Under the pieces are notes generated by a model. The model searched no databases and was not told where the DNA came from. It saw only the letters and a program-made list of their open reading frames with translations. Below are positions 36,283-47,540 of a stretch of 64,000 nt of DNA, piece after piece. The stretch's first letter is position 1. Every line of letters begins with the position of its first letter. The position numbers and the translations under genes are program-made. Source of the DNA: Parapristionchus giblindavisi (Eukaryota; Nematoda; Chromadorea; Rhabditida; Diplogasteridae); the NCBI GenBank assembly GCA_943737045.1, contig CALSFV010000025.1, positions 496,001 to 560,000 on the forward strand, given 5' to 3'.

Positions 36283-36333
36283 CATGAATCATGTCGCGGC
36301 GGCCCGCCTTTAGGGAGGGCGATCGTGCGGGAC
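36283..36333. mobile_element. Cut-off end of the CAGTCCCGC TA MITE
   Basis: The last 50 bp (ATGAATCATGTCGCGGCGGC to GGGACTG, then TA) of the family seen whole at 58608-59230. It starts exactly at the palindrome junction. Confidence 0.85.
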
Positions 36334-36380
36334 TGTATGTAAAATCAATGATAGTGAGAGTGATAAAATAAGATGTTGAC

Positions 36381-36746
36381 CAGGGCTGTGCGTAAAATAG
36401 TTTTCGTAAAATTTTCGTAAAACGCAATTTCACGACTTTTTCTCTCGTAAAAGTCGTACAATTCGTAAAAATTTCGTTAAAAAATGCTCATATTGATTCT
36501 CTTATGAAATGGACAAACAATAAGCAATAAGTTACACCTAAAAATTTTTATATATATTACAGGATATCCCAAAAGTTTTATTTTTCGACGATTCCTCAAA
36601 ATAATTTCACCAATTTTCAGTATTTTGCCATTTTTTTCTCGTTTCGTTAAATTTTTAACTATTCGTTAAATTTTACGACGAAAAAATTTTACGAAAAAAA
36701 AATCGTAAAATTCGTAAAATAATAAAACGTAAAATACACAGCCCTG
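36381..36746. mobile_element. hAT-type MITE, copy without the nested element
   Basis: 366 bp, ends CAGGGCTGTGCG and CACAGCCCTG, flanked by ATGTTGAC on both sides (36373-36380 and 36747-36754), the complement of the 8-bp flanks in block T. The place where block T has its nested TA MITE reads TATATATTACAGG here. Confidence 0.92.
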
Positions 36747-36765
36747 ATGTTGACCATAATTGAAG

Positions 36766-39509
36766 GCTGCGCCAGTTTGTTTCATCCCGACAATGGAATC
36801 TCCTTCAAGAGCCCTCTTATCGAGTCAAATGACGACCACCGAACCTGGATGCGCATTGATTTGTGTGAATTTTACAGGAGTGAGAAGTTTTAATTTTTTT
36901 TACTCTTCGATTGGCTGTTTGGGTTGCGGTTCCTACTTTTGTGTAGGGGTACTCTGGTATTTCAAAACTTAAAGTCTACTTAAAATACGTCACTGACTTG
37001 AAGTTTACTTTAAGTCTACTTCAAGTGAGTGAAGTCACATTTTCACTTTACGTACACTTGCGTCTCACTTTAAGTAGACTTACGTAGTCACGTCACACTT
37101 TAAGTAGACTTACGTTTCACATAAAGTAGACTTACAATTCTATTTAAAGTGCAAGTGGTTGTTGACTTCAAGTTTTGAAATACCAGAGCGTCCACGCCAC
37201 TCCCCAAGATGCGAAAAAAATCGTTGTTTATTCCCTAATCTTTTCAGGCCTTTCTAACTCTACATTATCATCATATTTTTTTGTGAGGCCGTCATATTCA
37301 ATTCGACCGTTAATCGTTGTGCAATACTCGGGGCAAATGCAAATATGAATTTTCAATGTGCACCACCGAGAAATATCTTGGTGAGGACAGAAAGTGGATG
37401 TTCAAGTATGTTTCAATTATTCCTTATGATGATTTTATACCGTCTGCGTATAATGTTTTGGGTGTCATTACTTCAATTCAATTATTTATCCTATCAGCAC
37501 ATTAAATGAAGAGGGGGCCAAAACAGGGGGAATCTTCTTATCCACAAGATCTATCCTTTCGTCTCTGAGAGAATTCTTCTACATTCAAGAAAACGTCAGC
37601 ATATGAAAGTTGATTAGAATAGTAAAATAACCCAAGAAAACTTGACGTTACTCGTCCAAACGGCCTGCTTGACAATACGGATATACCGCTCCTGACTTTC
37701 CAAAGTCTACCAGGAGGGGATTCAACTGTTGGTCCTCTTCTCTTGATGGAATAGGCGAGTCATAAACAGAGAAAAATTTCCTAGCAACGTTTCATTGAGG
37801 AATTCTTCCCTAATTCGGGTAGAATTTCCTTATCTATAAGGAAAGGATTTCGTTTATAGATACGAGATTTTTTTCTGTGGGTGCCATTAAAATATCTATA
37901 GAATTCATCATTCGAATCAACCTAATGCCTGCTTTCTATTGACTGACGTGATAATGGTTTCGAAACATATCAAGTTTGCTATAGCGTAGCTATCGTTTGT
38001 GTCCTTCTGCCCTGGCCCCACTCTCACGTAGACAAGCACAATAGAGAGAGTATAGCTGGAGCGTTTATAGTTAGATCATTCTACGTATTTATTCGCAGCC
38101 AAAAAAATTGGCGTTAACTGGTGGAATGCCGCGATTAATACCACCGACTCACCCCCATCTGCCATCTGCCATTAATGCCTGAAATGATAAATTGAATTGA
38201 AATAAACTAAAAAAGGGATAAGTCTCTGTACGCCATACGACACTCATAAATAGCAAACGTTATGAAAATAAAGAGGAACGTAAGAGAGGGCAAACGCGAG
38301 AATATTCATTTTTTCCGCTATTGCTATTTTGTCCAAAATCATGTAGATCCCCACAGAGAAACCGTCGATTGCCATCAACGCTACATACGAATCTGGATAC
38401 TGTGGAGGACTGCCTATGGACCCATCGTCAACCACCGGTACTCCCGCTTGTGGAAGACGACCTGTTGGAGATAATCGTGTAGTGTTTGAGTGAGTTCTTT
38501 TCATTATCGATTACTTAAAAATTGTTTTTTTTTTAAATACAAAAGCCATACAAAATGTCATGTGATTGAGAATGAAAATTCATCGAAACTATTCTCTTAT
38601 ATCATTCCAGTGCAATTCTTCACAATGGTTCTCATGTTCTGTACGACAACGAAGTGAACACTCAAATAATATGGGATGCCGACATCGGCTCATGGCTTTA
38701 CGTCTTTCAAGGAACTTATGACTACTTCAAAACGGGCAGTTGCGTTCGCGCTCCCCAGCCTTATACGTAGAATTATTTGTATTACTTCTGACAAAAATTT
38801 TCCAAATAACATATCGAAAGTAGATGAATATAAAGCATACGACATTATTGATCATTCTAGCAACAATCTGTCCGTGCCAAGCACTGCGTGTCATCGCTGC
38901 CCAGACTGGCTATACCAATCCCACGGCTATTGATCGGACTAATTCAGGGCCTCCTTGCACAGTTCCATCAAGATGGCTATCGTGAGTTTAATCTGATCAA
39001 CTCCGGTATTCTCACTGTGGGGTTAGTACAAAGTGCAGGGCCCCCAATGTGGCTAAATCAGAAAATTGTTCACATAAGTGGAAGAAGGAAAGCGAGAGTC
39101 CAACCCAGTGATAGAAAAAAAGGTCCCCAAAGAGGACCCCGAAGACCCACGTTTTAGATAAATATTTGTATAAATGGACAGCAAATGTTACTGGCATTTC
39201 CATAAATGCTCAAAAATATCGTATCGAACCGAGTAATTGTCAAGCTACCATTGTTATAACCCCCAAATTGACCTCACAAGAGAATTCACAGATTTATTAT
39301 CTAATATGATTAGGCACACCTACACAGCCGATTTCAGAGTTCTACTTCTTGGTGCCCGTACTTGCGGAGATCCGAATTATATCTATAATAGCAAACCCAA
39401 GGATCGCGAGATCTACTGTGCGATGGGTCAATGGTCGTTGATAACTGATACTGCATCGTACAATCAATTCTTCATCACGGGCGCTGCATGCGTGGATGAA
39501 CTTACTTAA
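36766..39509 (+). pseudogene. PAN/Apple-like secreted protein gene, copy 4 (most complete, two splice lesions)
   Basis: Exons 36766-36879, 37282-37405, 38357-38489, 38611-38762, 38861-38981 and 39338-39509; lengths 114, 124, 133, 152, 121 and 172 sum to a multiple of three, and phases agree. It would encode about 271 residues from the first seen exon: a PAN/Apple-like module (CFIPT...CALICVNFTG/CEAVIFNSTVNRCAIL) and a Cys-containing C-terminal domain (DADIGSWLYVFQGTY, AARTCG-type and YCAMGQWSL motifs). Lesions: the CAG acceptor before 37282 is gone and the donor after 38762 is AT instead of GT. A signal-peptide exon further upstream is not found; the hAT element lies directly before the first exon. 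No recognised function. Confidence 0.68.
36952..37188. mobile_element. CTCTGGTATTTC hairpin MITE
   Basis: Inverted twin of 16123-16362, in the first intron of PAN-like copy 4. Confidence 0.85.
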
Positions 39510-39925
39510 TCGAATATGTTGTTGCTGATCTGGTATTCCAAAACTGGTAGTATACTTGTCATTTCCACTTAAAGTAGACTTGCATGTGGTGTATAATACT
39601 GTAATGCATTTCGCCAAATGTTCTTTTACGTGTAGTAAACTTCTAGTTAGTGAACTAATTTAAGTAAACTGCTAATTTTGAAATACCAGAGTCCTTTGAG
39701 CACACGAAGCAGTTCTTAATATTTTATGCATATTTCAGTGAATAATTTGCATTCATATTGTCTTTGCCATTTGAATATGTATATTTTCGTCGTATATTTT
39801 TATTGCCTTAAATTCGGGAAAGGTCAATAAAGAACAGATATGACAATGAGTCGTTACTAAAATACATTATGTTCAGCTAAAAATTTCGACATTTTTAGCT
39901 AGCTATTGTAGTTTTTAACTGATTC

Positions 39926-40509
39926 GTGGTTTGAATAGCGACCCTCTTCGCCTTGTTTTGGTTAATAAATTAACCACTCTCATTTGAAACTCAAATAGTT
40001 TAACTGTTTTGAGTATAAGATATGCTCCATCCGGATGGGCATCAAGCTATTAATATATCACAAGTCTTTCAAATTTTTCGAAATCACCTTCATTCAGGGT
40101 TTGCACCAATCTTATTTATCAAACCAATCTTCATTGTATATTATTGAACCACTTCACCTTTTTTCTACTCTTCTATTCCTTTCTCCTCCTTCTACTTCAC
40201 ATTAACATATCAAACTTTTCCACACTTTTTTCCAGGAACTCCTATGAATTCAAATAGTACAGGAACTATTACTATTCAGTAGTAGACAAGAACGATTAGT
40301 CTAGTCTATTTCCACCCATTCTACACTATATAATTATTCTCTACTTCATTTATTTTCAATACAACCCTTGACTTTTCTCATTCTATTCATTCTTTTCTCG
40401 AAAACTTTGATCAACTTCCATTCATTCATTCATTCATTGAATATATCAACTTCCTCGAGTTCAATCTTCTTCTTCTGGAAATCGAAGAGCCCCTACATTA
40501 CCTAAATAA
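39926..40509. other. Spacer between the duplicated region and single-copy genes
   Basis: No repeat partner in the window beyond 39925. AT-rich, with a small CATTCATTCATTCATT run at about 40420. Probably the upstream region of the next gene; no specific element identified. Confidence 0.5.
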
Positions 40510-41773
40510 ATGAGGTCTTTATCTCTTGATCGCGAAGAACTTCCACGTCTTGCCAATGGACATACAAGATCTTCTATGCGTAAGTATATCTAAAGATCAA
40601 AGATCAATTATTGATTGGAGGACGTCGACTATTGCCTCGTACGCAGACAATCGATCGATGTCCAGTAGGAAGTGGTAGCGATATGGAAGATTGGGAAAGA
40701 AGTTGTTCGCCTGGTCCTATTAATCATTATAATCATTATAATAGATTACAATCAATGCATACAAGAACATCATCAACATCAACTAGTGAGTGTCATATCC
40801 GATATACAAATATATAAATATGTAATTAAATTAATAATATTAATAAAAGTACAAGTATAGGTCTGCATGCACATTAAATGTAAAATTTTAAACTGCAAAA
40901 GTTAGCAAATAATGTGTGTTTCAGCCGCTGCGTCTAGACACCATAAAGGCACTTTATCATTTTTATCGCCAAAAGGCAAAAGTGCATATGTAATAATACA
41001 TGAATATATTCCATTGAGTGGAGATCCATTACTACTTGGAGAGAGAGTAAGTTTACAACTTACAATATATCATTTATTGTATTTTCTTCACATTTTCGTT
41101 ATCATTTTCTGCAACATCTACTTGATATAATGGGAACGGAAATTCACTGAAGACAGTGCAATATCGTAGCAATATAAAAGAGATAGTACATGTCTGTGAA
41201 AAATTTACGGATCCCTTAAAAACAAAAAAAAAGTAAAATTTACGGTTTCGCAATCCGTAAAATCCCATCCCAGGGGATTTTACGGATTGCGAAATCTATA
41301 TTTATAGATGCACATCATAGATAATGGAGATCCAGATTGGTTGCATGGATTCAAAATAGATGATGCATCACAAGTACTTCATTCCTTCCCTTCAACGTAA
41401 CCATGCTTTCATGAATTCTATAAATATAATCAATAAATCAATAAAATCGATATAATCAGTAAAATCAATATAATCAATATATTCAATATATCTATTATAA
41501 TCTATTATAATCAATCAATATTCAGATGTGTGGCATCTGTTAAATCAGGTGAACTACCAATGAAGATTGTAAAAAATGTATTTATTGCTGATCAAAAACT
41601 GCGATTATATAGAGACCAAGTAAGTCGATCTTTGGTCTTTGATCTTTGATCTTCATGTATAATTTCAGATAGTATTTGCACAACCAGTTTCTATGAGAGA
41701 TGGAAAAGTAATGGTTAGAACAGAAACAGATGCCTATGTTCCAGTTCATCTTAGGCATCTTTCATTACTTTGA
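40510..41773 (+). CDS. Protein with two SH3-like domains, unnamed
   Basis: Exons 40510-40579, 40621-40785, 40925-41046, 41308-41396, 41526-41619 and 41669-41773 sum to 645 bp (214 residues plus stop) with all phases matching. The N-terminal 80 residues are Ser/Arg/Asn-rich and look disordered. Then an SH3-like fold: EYIPLSGDPLLLGER, DNGDPDWLHGFKI (the conserved tryptophan region), and FPSTCV (the usual FPS.YV end). A second, more diverged SH3-like unit runs from KNVFIADQKLRLYRDQ to YVPVHLRHLSLL. SH3 domains bind proline-rich peptides, so an adaptor role is likely. The first intron would be 41 bp with a weak TTGGAG acceptor, chosen because it keeps phase. Family name not recognised. Confidence 0.78.
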
Positions 41774-42280
41774 TCTTTGATCTTTGAATTGCTAAGGCTA
41801 CCGTAATGTTGATCTCTCACATTGTCTGTATTGATTGAATTGATTCCATCTAATTGTATGATGAGACAAAAATTAAAGAAATATGTGAGATACCTTAGCT
41901 AGCTTTCTCCAGTCCCCACCACTATCTCGAGTGACAGAGTACAATCCTATGTGTTTTTTAAAGAGAATTTTATAAAGCTAACCTTAGTCGTCCAATGAGA
42001 CAAAATATATCTAATAATAAGAGAACGAGCGCAAGTATAGTGAATGACGAGTCCTTCATACCAAATATATTTATATGCTCTTGTTCTTATTTCCATTATA
42101 TCCCACTCTTGTTCGCACTCTGTTCGCATTATCATTGTCACGGAGAAAGTCTTTCATATTGACGGAAAGACTGCACGTAATGCATTCTACGGAAACAGGT
42201 GAATAGAACAGTAATTATCGTATATTGTCTCCACTTATTCTCGTTTTATCACTTCATTTATCACATACTTTTCCTACTCC
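41774..42280. other. Intergenic spacer
   Basis: No gene seen. Contains GATCTTTGATCTTTGA directly after the stop codon at 41773; the promoter of the chemoreceptor would lie here. Confidence 0.4.
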
Positions 42281-43923
42281 ATGATCACTTTCATTGAACT
42301 CTATCCATCCTATGCATTGTCTACATTAATAATATCATTATTTCTCAATATTCTTCTGATAAATATTGTTCGTATGAAGTCATCAAAGATAGGATCATAT
42401 CGGTATTTTTTGTTTAATATATAAATCCACTATCGATAAAGATAAGAATGAACTCATTTTCTCAGCTATCTGACGTACGTTTACATTCTACATAACTGCA
42501 TCATATCCATTACATATTTTCTGATAACACCGGTAATTAAAAATCAAAAAAAGAATTCTCAAATTTCTTTCTTTTGAGTTTTGGTATTGTCGAAAAGGAG
42601 CTATTGTAAATTTTGGTTTATCGTTCCTGAATGAAGATCACACAATGATGAAGGTCTTATCATTCTATTCAACCCTATTTCATTCTGTTCTATTCAGATA
42701 TTATTCTATATTTGGTGGGGATATCTAATAGCTACTCCTATTTACACTACCGTTACCTATTTCTTCAGATATATCAAGTTATGCAGGTATTTCCTTCATT
42801 ATTACACGTATATTCTTGCTTTTATCATTAATTTCAGTCGTAAATTCATTTGGTTATTCGAAACAAGAAGAGGAATTCTCCTTGTCGCTACTTTTTTTAT
42901 TGTGAGACAGAACATGTAAGAAATAGGTTTTGAGGATGTGAATTTGCAGGGATCAGCACTATTGAATCTATCATTAGCTGTCAATTTATTCATGTCAAAC
43001 GTCCCCGAATTGCGAGATGAAGTGCAAAATGAACTAGGAGATCAATTAAAAATGAACTTTTCTAATATTTTTCTATTTGGCGTAAATACAGAGGTGAGAT
43101 TGAATATAATACTTAAAAAAATAATATTAATAATGATTAATAATAATATTATAATAATATGTATACAATGTTTGATGTAACAGGGAATATTTGACGATTG
43201 GACTGTGATATTTTCATTTATATTTCAAGGACTATATTCTTTTTCGTGCATGCTTATTATGGTATTCTTTATATATTTGATAGATTATGAAATATTGAAG
43301 ATTTATAGTTATATTGTGGAATCAGAATGGATCGATTTATTAATTCAAGCACTCTGAGTTCAAATTTACGAAAAATTCATTTCAAAACACTGAGAATGCT
43401 TATCGCCCAGGTTAGATATATGTTTCCCAAAAAGATGTATTTAAAAACGAAATGTAATTTTACCCTAAACAAATTTTACTCTCAGTTCTGGCAACACCCT
43501 CTGTTAGACAAAGAAAGCGAGAGACCATTGTCAGAGCAGAGAAAAAAGAGCTTGATAATAATAATTTGCAGACAATAAATCCCTTATTATTTCTTTACCT
43601 TCCATTCACTTCATTCGTCGTCGCACTATTACTGGGATTATATAATAATCTAATTATGAAAGTAAGATTCAATTATTTGTTATCTATTACATTTCATAAT
43701 CATTTAGCTAATTGCCTTTATCTTTCCTTTATATCCTATATTCAATCCCATAATAACTATATCACTAACCGACGAGTACAAGCAATATTTGATATACAGC
43801 CGGTCAGAGGTTTATATTATTCATCGCTATATTTTTTAAATTGACCTTTTTCAGTCCAAAAACGGTCAACGTTCTACAACAATTGTGGTAAATAGTGTCA
43901 GTGTAATTCCATTTAAAGGATAA
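42281..43923 (+). CDS. Seven-transmembrane chemoreceptor, Str superfamily
   Basis: Nematode-specific G-protein-coupled receptor, typically in sensory cilia of chemosensory neurons. Exons 42281-42411, 42466-42532, 42579-42653, 42698-42786, 42838-42901, 42950-43093, 43184-43261, 43309-43410, 43572-43661, 43708-43809 and 43855-43923 sum to 1011 bp (336 residues plus stop), the usual family size, with every phase agreeing. Diagnostic pieces: MKSSKIGSYRYF after TM1, TYFFRYIKLCR after TM3, YCGIRMDRFINSSTLSSN before TM6, FKTLRMLIAQTINPLLFLY in TM6 and LYPIFNPIITI in TM7, matching the family's YPAIDP motif. Most introns are 44-54 bp; one (43411-43571) holds a hairpin MITE. No lesion seen. The third exon is the least certain. 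Subfamily (str, srj, srh or sri) not decided. Confidence 0.9.
43470..43548. mobile_element. Hairpin MITE remnant in a receptor intron
   Basis: AAATTTTACTCTCAGTTCTG... CATTGTCAGAGCAGAG, a diverged member of the CTAATTT hairpin family with its CTCT/AGAG core. Confidence 0.6.
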
Positions 43924-44421
43924 AGAAATGTTAAATAGTCTCTATGATAAAAGTTTAACTTCACCATCGTAGTGTTAGAATAAAAGTATTTTGCGCAATA
44001 TTCTGTGCAGATTCAGTACAGCTCGGTCGAGTTAGTAGGATAATTTATTCATCTTCTTTTATTATTTATTGATTTATCTTTATCGATAAACAGAGATTAG
44101 TGTAAGTGAAAATCAATTTTCCCGCCTTTAATGCAATTTATTCGCTAACTTCATGTTCAATATGACGTTTTATTTCAATTTCGTTCTAGTATATTCGATA
44201 TATTCATTATTCAAACTGTACTTTGGTCATTATGGTCGATGTAAAAATCTACAGATCAACATGAACTGACGCATGAACTGAACTGGTGTACGCAAAACAT
44301 CATGAAAAAAATTGATAATAATTTTTATCATATAATTTAGTTTATCACTGATTGCAAATATATTTTAAATATGACAAAATCAAAACGAAACAAGAAGGAA
44401 CATAAACGGCCAATGAAATCA
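43924..44421. other. Shared 3' flank of convergent genes
   Basis: The chemoreceptor (+) and the TAP42-like gene (-) converge here. AT-rich, no coding sequence recognised. Confidence 0.4.
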
Positions 44422-46114
44422 TTAGAACATCTTGTCGTATCTTTTACGCTTGCGATTCTTCTTTAGTTCTTTGTATTGAATCAATCGTTCTGCAATATTT
44501 TTATTTTATTTTTTTTTAATATTTTTAAAATATGTATCATTACTACTGCTAGAGGTAAACCACGAGCTAATTTTACACACCGTTCTGGCAACGCTCTCTC
44601 GCATACAAAGAAGGCGATTGAGCATTGCCAGAGCGGAGATTTTCATATCAGCTCGTGGTGTGCCTTTAATAATCCATAGTACCGTTGTCTAGTGTCTATT
44701 ACCTACTGTACACATTGCGTACGATACTCCACAGTATTCAAACTGAATACAGTATTTTATTTGTCATTGTCTAAATGAGTACTGTATTTCATCTACCGTA
44801 CTCACGTTCGATTTTGTCCAACTCAATATACGACTCGCAGCCTCGGTACTGCAGCTGTGCAATCATGAAGTCTCTCTAAAGAAGGATCGATATTTGTGGA
44901 ACAGCATACAGTAACACAAAGCCACCGAACCTTCTCCGATTCACTCCGTGTCACGTTTCCTTCATCTGCACCGCTATTGATCTTTTCTTCCAGACCCGCT
45001 TTTGTCCTGAATTTGTGATGACTGTCTTTGAAAAAATAAAGAAACATCGTTGTTTTTTCTCATTTAATTCAATTTTAATATTATTAATTTAATTAAATAT
45101 TATATTTCTGATATTATCAAGTGGAGCTCACAATGAAAACTCGTTAGTCAGAAAAATGGCACGAGTAATGAAGAAACTGCTGTGAATAATCAAAGAATTT
45201 CTCACCGTTCGATTTCTTCTTTCATTCGCTTCTTCACTTCTTCATCTTCTATCTCCCATGGCAATTCATATTCAATAACACCAGTGGACTTCAGCTTAGT
45301 TAGAAATATTCGAAAATATTCCTGAAAAAATTCTAAATTATTCGTAATTTCAGTAGATCATTGACAACATTTTAGGTCTTACTCTACCCAGAATAAAAAA
45401 ATTATGTAACAGAATAAAAAAATGTAAATGCGTAGGTGCTACAATAAATATTTGATTGAATGCAGTACTACCTTTGCTTGATTCAGATCGTCGACTTTTC
45501 TGTCTGGGATACATTGCAACTTATGACGTGATAATACACCGATGTAACAGGGAATCAACAGGTACTTAAGGGAATCTGCAAAGATTGTGTCCGAAAATTA
45601 GATTGATTTGGAAAAGTCAAAGATTAAAGATCAAGATCTTACCGGTAAATATATCATTCAAAACGATTTCATCATTTGTGAAAACGTCAATAGTAGTCAG
45701 AGAAGATTTGAATGCATCGATAGATGTCACAATGGATCCCTGAAAAGATGAATTTTGAGGAGTTCAAAACTGAAAAAAAAACATTAAAAAATCAGGAAAA
45801 AAACTCTCGTCGTTTTACAAACTATCTCGCCTTTTTCGTTTCGCAACACTACATTAAAGCACAACTCTGGAAAAAATTCTCTCATCGCTCTGACTAAACT
45901 CTTTCACTGCTTGCGAGAGACTGTGCGGTGGCGTTTTTCAAAGATCAATCCCGTGTTCAAGTGACGTCACATTTTTTGCAGAGCACCGTGGATACGGCCC
46001 GTGTACCTGTATCTCCTTGACTTTATATTTTCCCTTCTCCAACTCTTTCACAACCTTCACACCCTCTTCGAAAATATCATCAGTTATCTTCACTGTTGAC
46101 CTCGAGGCGCTCAT
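44422..46114 (-). CDS. ppfr-4: TAP42/IGBP1 (alpha4)-family PP2A regulator
   Basis: TAP42/alpha4 proteins bind catalytic subunits of PP2A-type phosphatases and link them to TOR signalling. Minus-strand exons: 46114-46007, 45739-45643, 45575-45472, 45321-45206, 45021-44931, 44875-44806 and 44489-44422; they sum to 654 bp (217 residues plus stop) with all phases agreeing. The N-terminal part fits the family: SLTTIDVFTNDEIVLNDI, then DSLKYLLIPCYIGVL (family DLKYLLVPA...), the DDLNQAKEYFRIFL helix and FMIAQLQYRG..SYIELDKIE. The last exon is basic (KELKKNRKRKRYDKM). Human IGBP1 is 339 residues; the conserved C-terminal ITR and MTVSDWYEQ region is not found, so this is a short form or the 3' exons are missed. 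A hairpin MITE lies in its last intron. The symbol is the C. elegans name for the family's orthologue. Confidence 0.82.
44553..44669. mobile_element. TTAA hairpin MITE in the last TAP42-like intron
   Basis: Arms CCACGAGCTAATTTTACAC and complement ...CAGCTCGTGGTGTGCCTTTAA around CTCTCTCGCATAC. Confidence 0.8.
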
Positions 46115-46222
46115 TTTGTAATATTTTGACTGAAAATATATGCATTTTAAAAACGAAACGATATACATGGAGAACAGCTATAAAATTTACGCAATTAAAA
46201 AAGTGTCACTGACATCTACATA

Positions 46223-47538
46223 CAGTAGCAGCCAAAAGTCTTCGTGAAAAACTTTGCATTGTCATAACTTTTGACTCAGATGAGCGATCAGGCTCATGTT
46301 TTGGCAGGATACTATAGTACTAGTGTGCATCATATCCTACTCCCGTTGTTATGATTCGTCGTCGTACTATTGTGTAGTGATCCTGGAACCCCTCTGTACT
46401 TACTCAGCAGTGATTATTTCCTCAGCGGGATTTTTCTGAGACTTGTTGTTAACAGTGTATGAATAACATTTACTGAGGAGTAGAATCCGCTATACCATCC
46501 ATTCGAGCTAATTCATTCCTGTGAGAAAATCGAAATTTTCGACACCCCTGAAAATGAGTTAAAATGTCATAACTCTGTGATCAGTGAAGCTACAGGGTCC
46601 AAACTTGGCAGAGGCTTAACAGATATATGTCTTCTATAAATAGTAGACGACATTTTACTAGTGTTTGATAAAATTTCGAGTTCTTCGAGAGAAGTTGTAA
46701 TTGGATAAATGAGGTCGAAAATAGTTAGGACACTATTTTTTCAGGATGTTTTAAAAATGAAAACAAGTTTTTGTGGGACTAAAAGAGCATCGATAGCCAT
46801 TATATTATAGGTATCATCTTCTATCATCATGATAATTGTTATGGCAAAGTCCGAGCCTTATCGGACAAATTCTGCGAATTTTGAAAAAAAATGTTGAAAA
46901 ATCCAAGAAATTTTCTACCTTATTTGTCCAATTATAACTTCTCTCGAAAAACTCTAAATTTCATGAAACGCTAGTAAAATTTCGTCTACTATACATAGAA
47001 GTCATCACTGTTAAGTTGAATAGAAATTGACCTGAGCAGGTACTTCCTGCATCTCGAAAATGAGAAAAATAAAATTTTGAAATTTCTCAAAATTCAACCG
47101 ATCGGGCTCATACTCGGCCAAGTTTTGTATCACTCATGGGGTCTGACCTCTGCCAAGTTTGGACCCTGCAGCTTCACTGAACACAGAGTTATGACATTTT
47201 AACTCATTTTCAGGGGTGTCGAAAATTTCGATTTTCTCACAGGAATGAATTAGCTCGAATGGATAGTATAGCGGATTCTACTCCTCAGTAAATGTTATTC
47301 ATACACTGTTAACAACAAGTCTCAGAAAAATCCCGCTGAGGAAATAATCACTGCTGAGTAAGTACTGAGGGGTTCCAGGATCACTACACAATAGTACGAC
47401 GACGAATCATAACAACGGGAGTAGGATATGATGCACACTTGTACTATAGTATCCTGCCAAAACATGAGCCTGATCGCTCATCTGAGTCAAAAGTTATGAC
47501 AATGCAAAGTTTTTGACGAAGACTTTTGGCTGCTACTG
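46223..47538. mobile_element. 1.3-kb TA-flanked foldback (Tc1/mariner-type ends)
   Basis: Ends CAGTAGCAGCCAAAAGTCTT / AAGACTTTTGGCTGCTACTG flanked by TA (46221-46222 and 47539-47540). The arms remain complementary for about 500-600 bp each, leaving a centre near 46.72-46.91 kb. No transposase seen. Confidence 0.9.
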
Positions 47539-47540
47539 TA

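Larger units (their letters stand above)
34970..38510. repeat. Palindrome: two divergent PAN-like gene 5' halves
   Basis: Arms 34970-36282 and 37122-38510 are reverse complements; the spacer 36283-37121 holds a MITE end, the hAT element and the first exon of copy 4. Position sums put the centre near 36.70 kb. The left arm ends abruptly within the CTCTGGTATTTC MITE and joins a fragment of the CAGTCCCGC MITE. Confidence 0.9.

Noticed and set aside
36766..36879. Alternative reading of the first PAN-like exon as CASLFHPDNGISFKSPL
   Set aside because: That frame leaves phase 1 and would hit a stop in the next exon; the CFIPT...CVNFTG frame joins in phase and gives PAN-like cysteine spacing.
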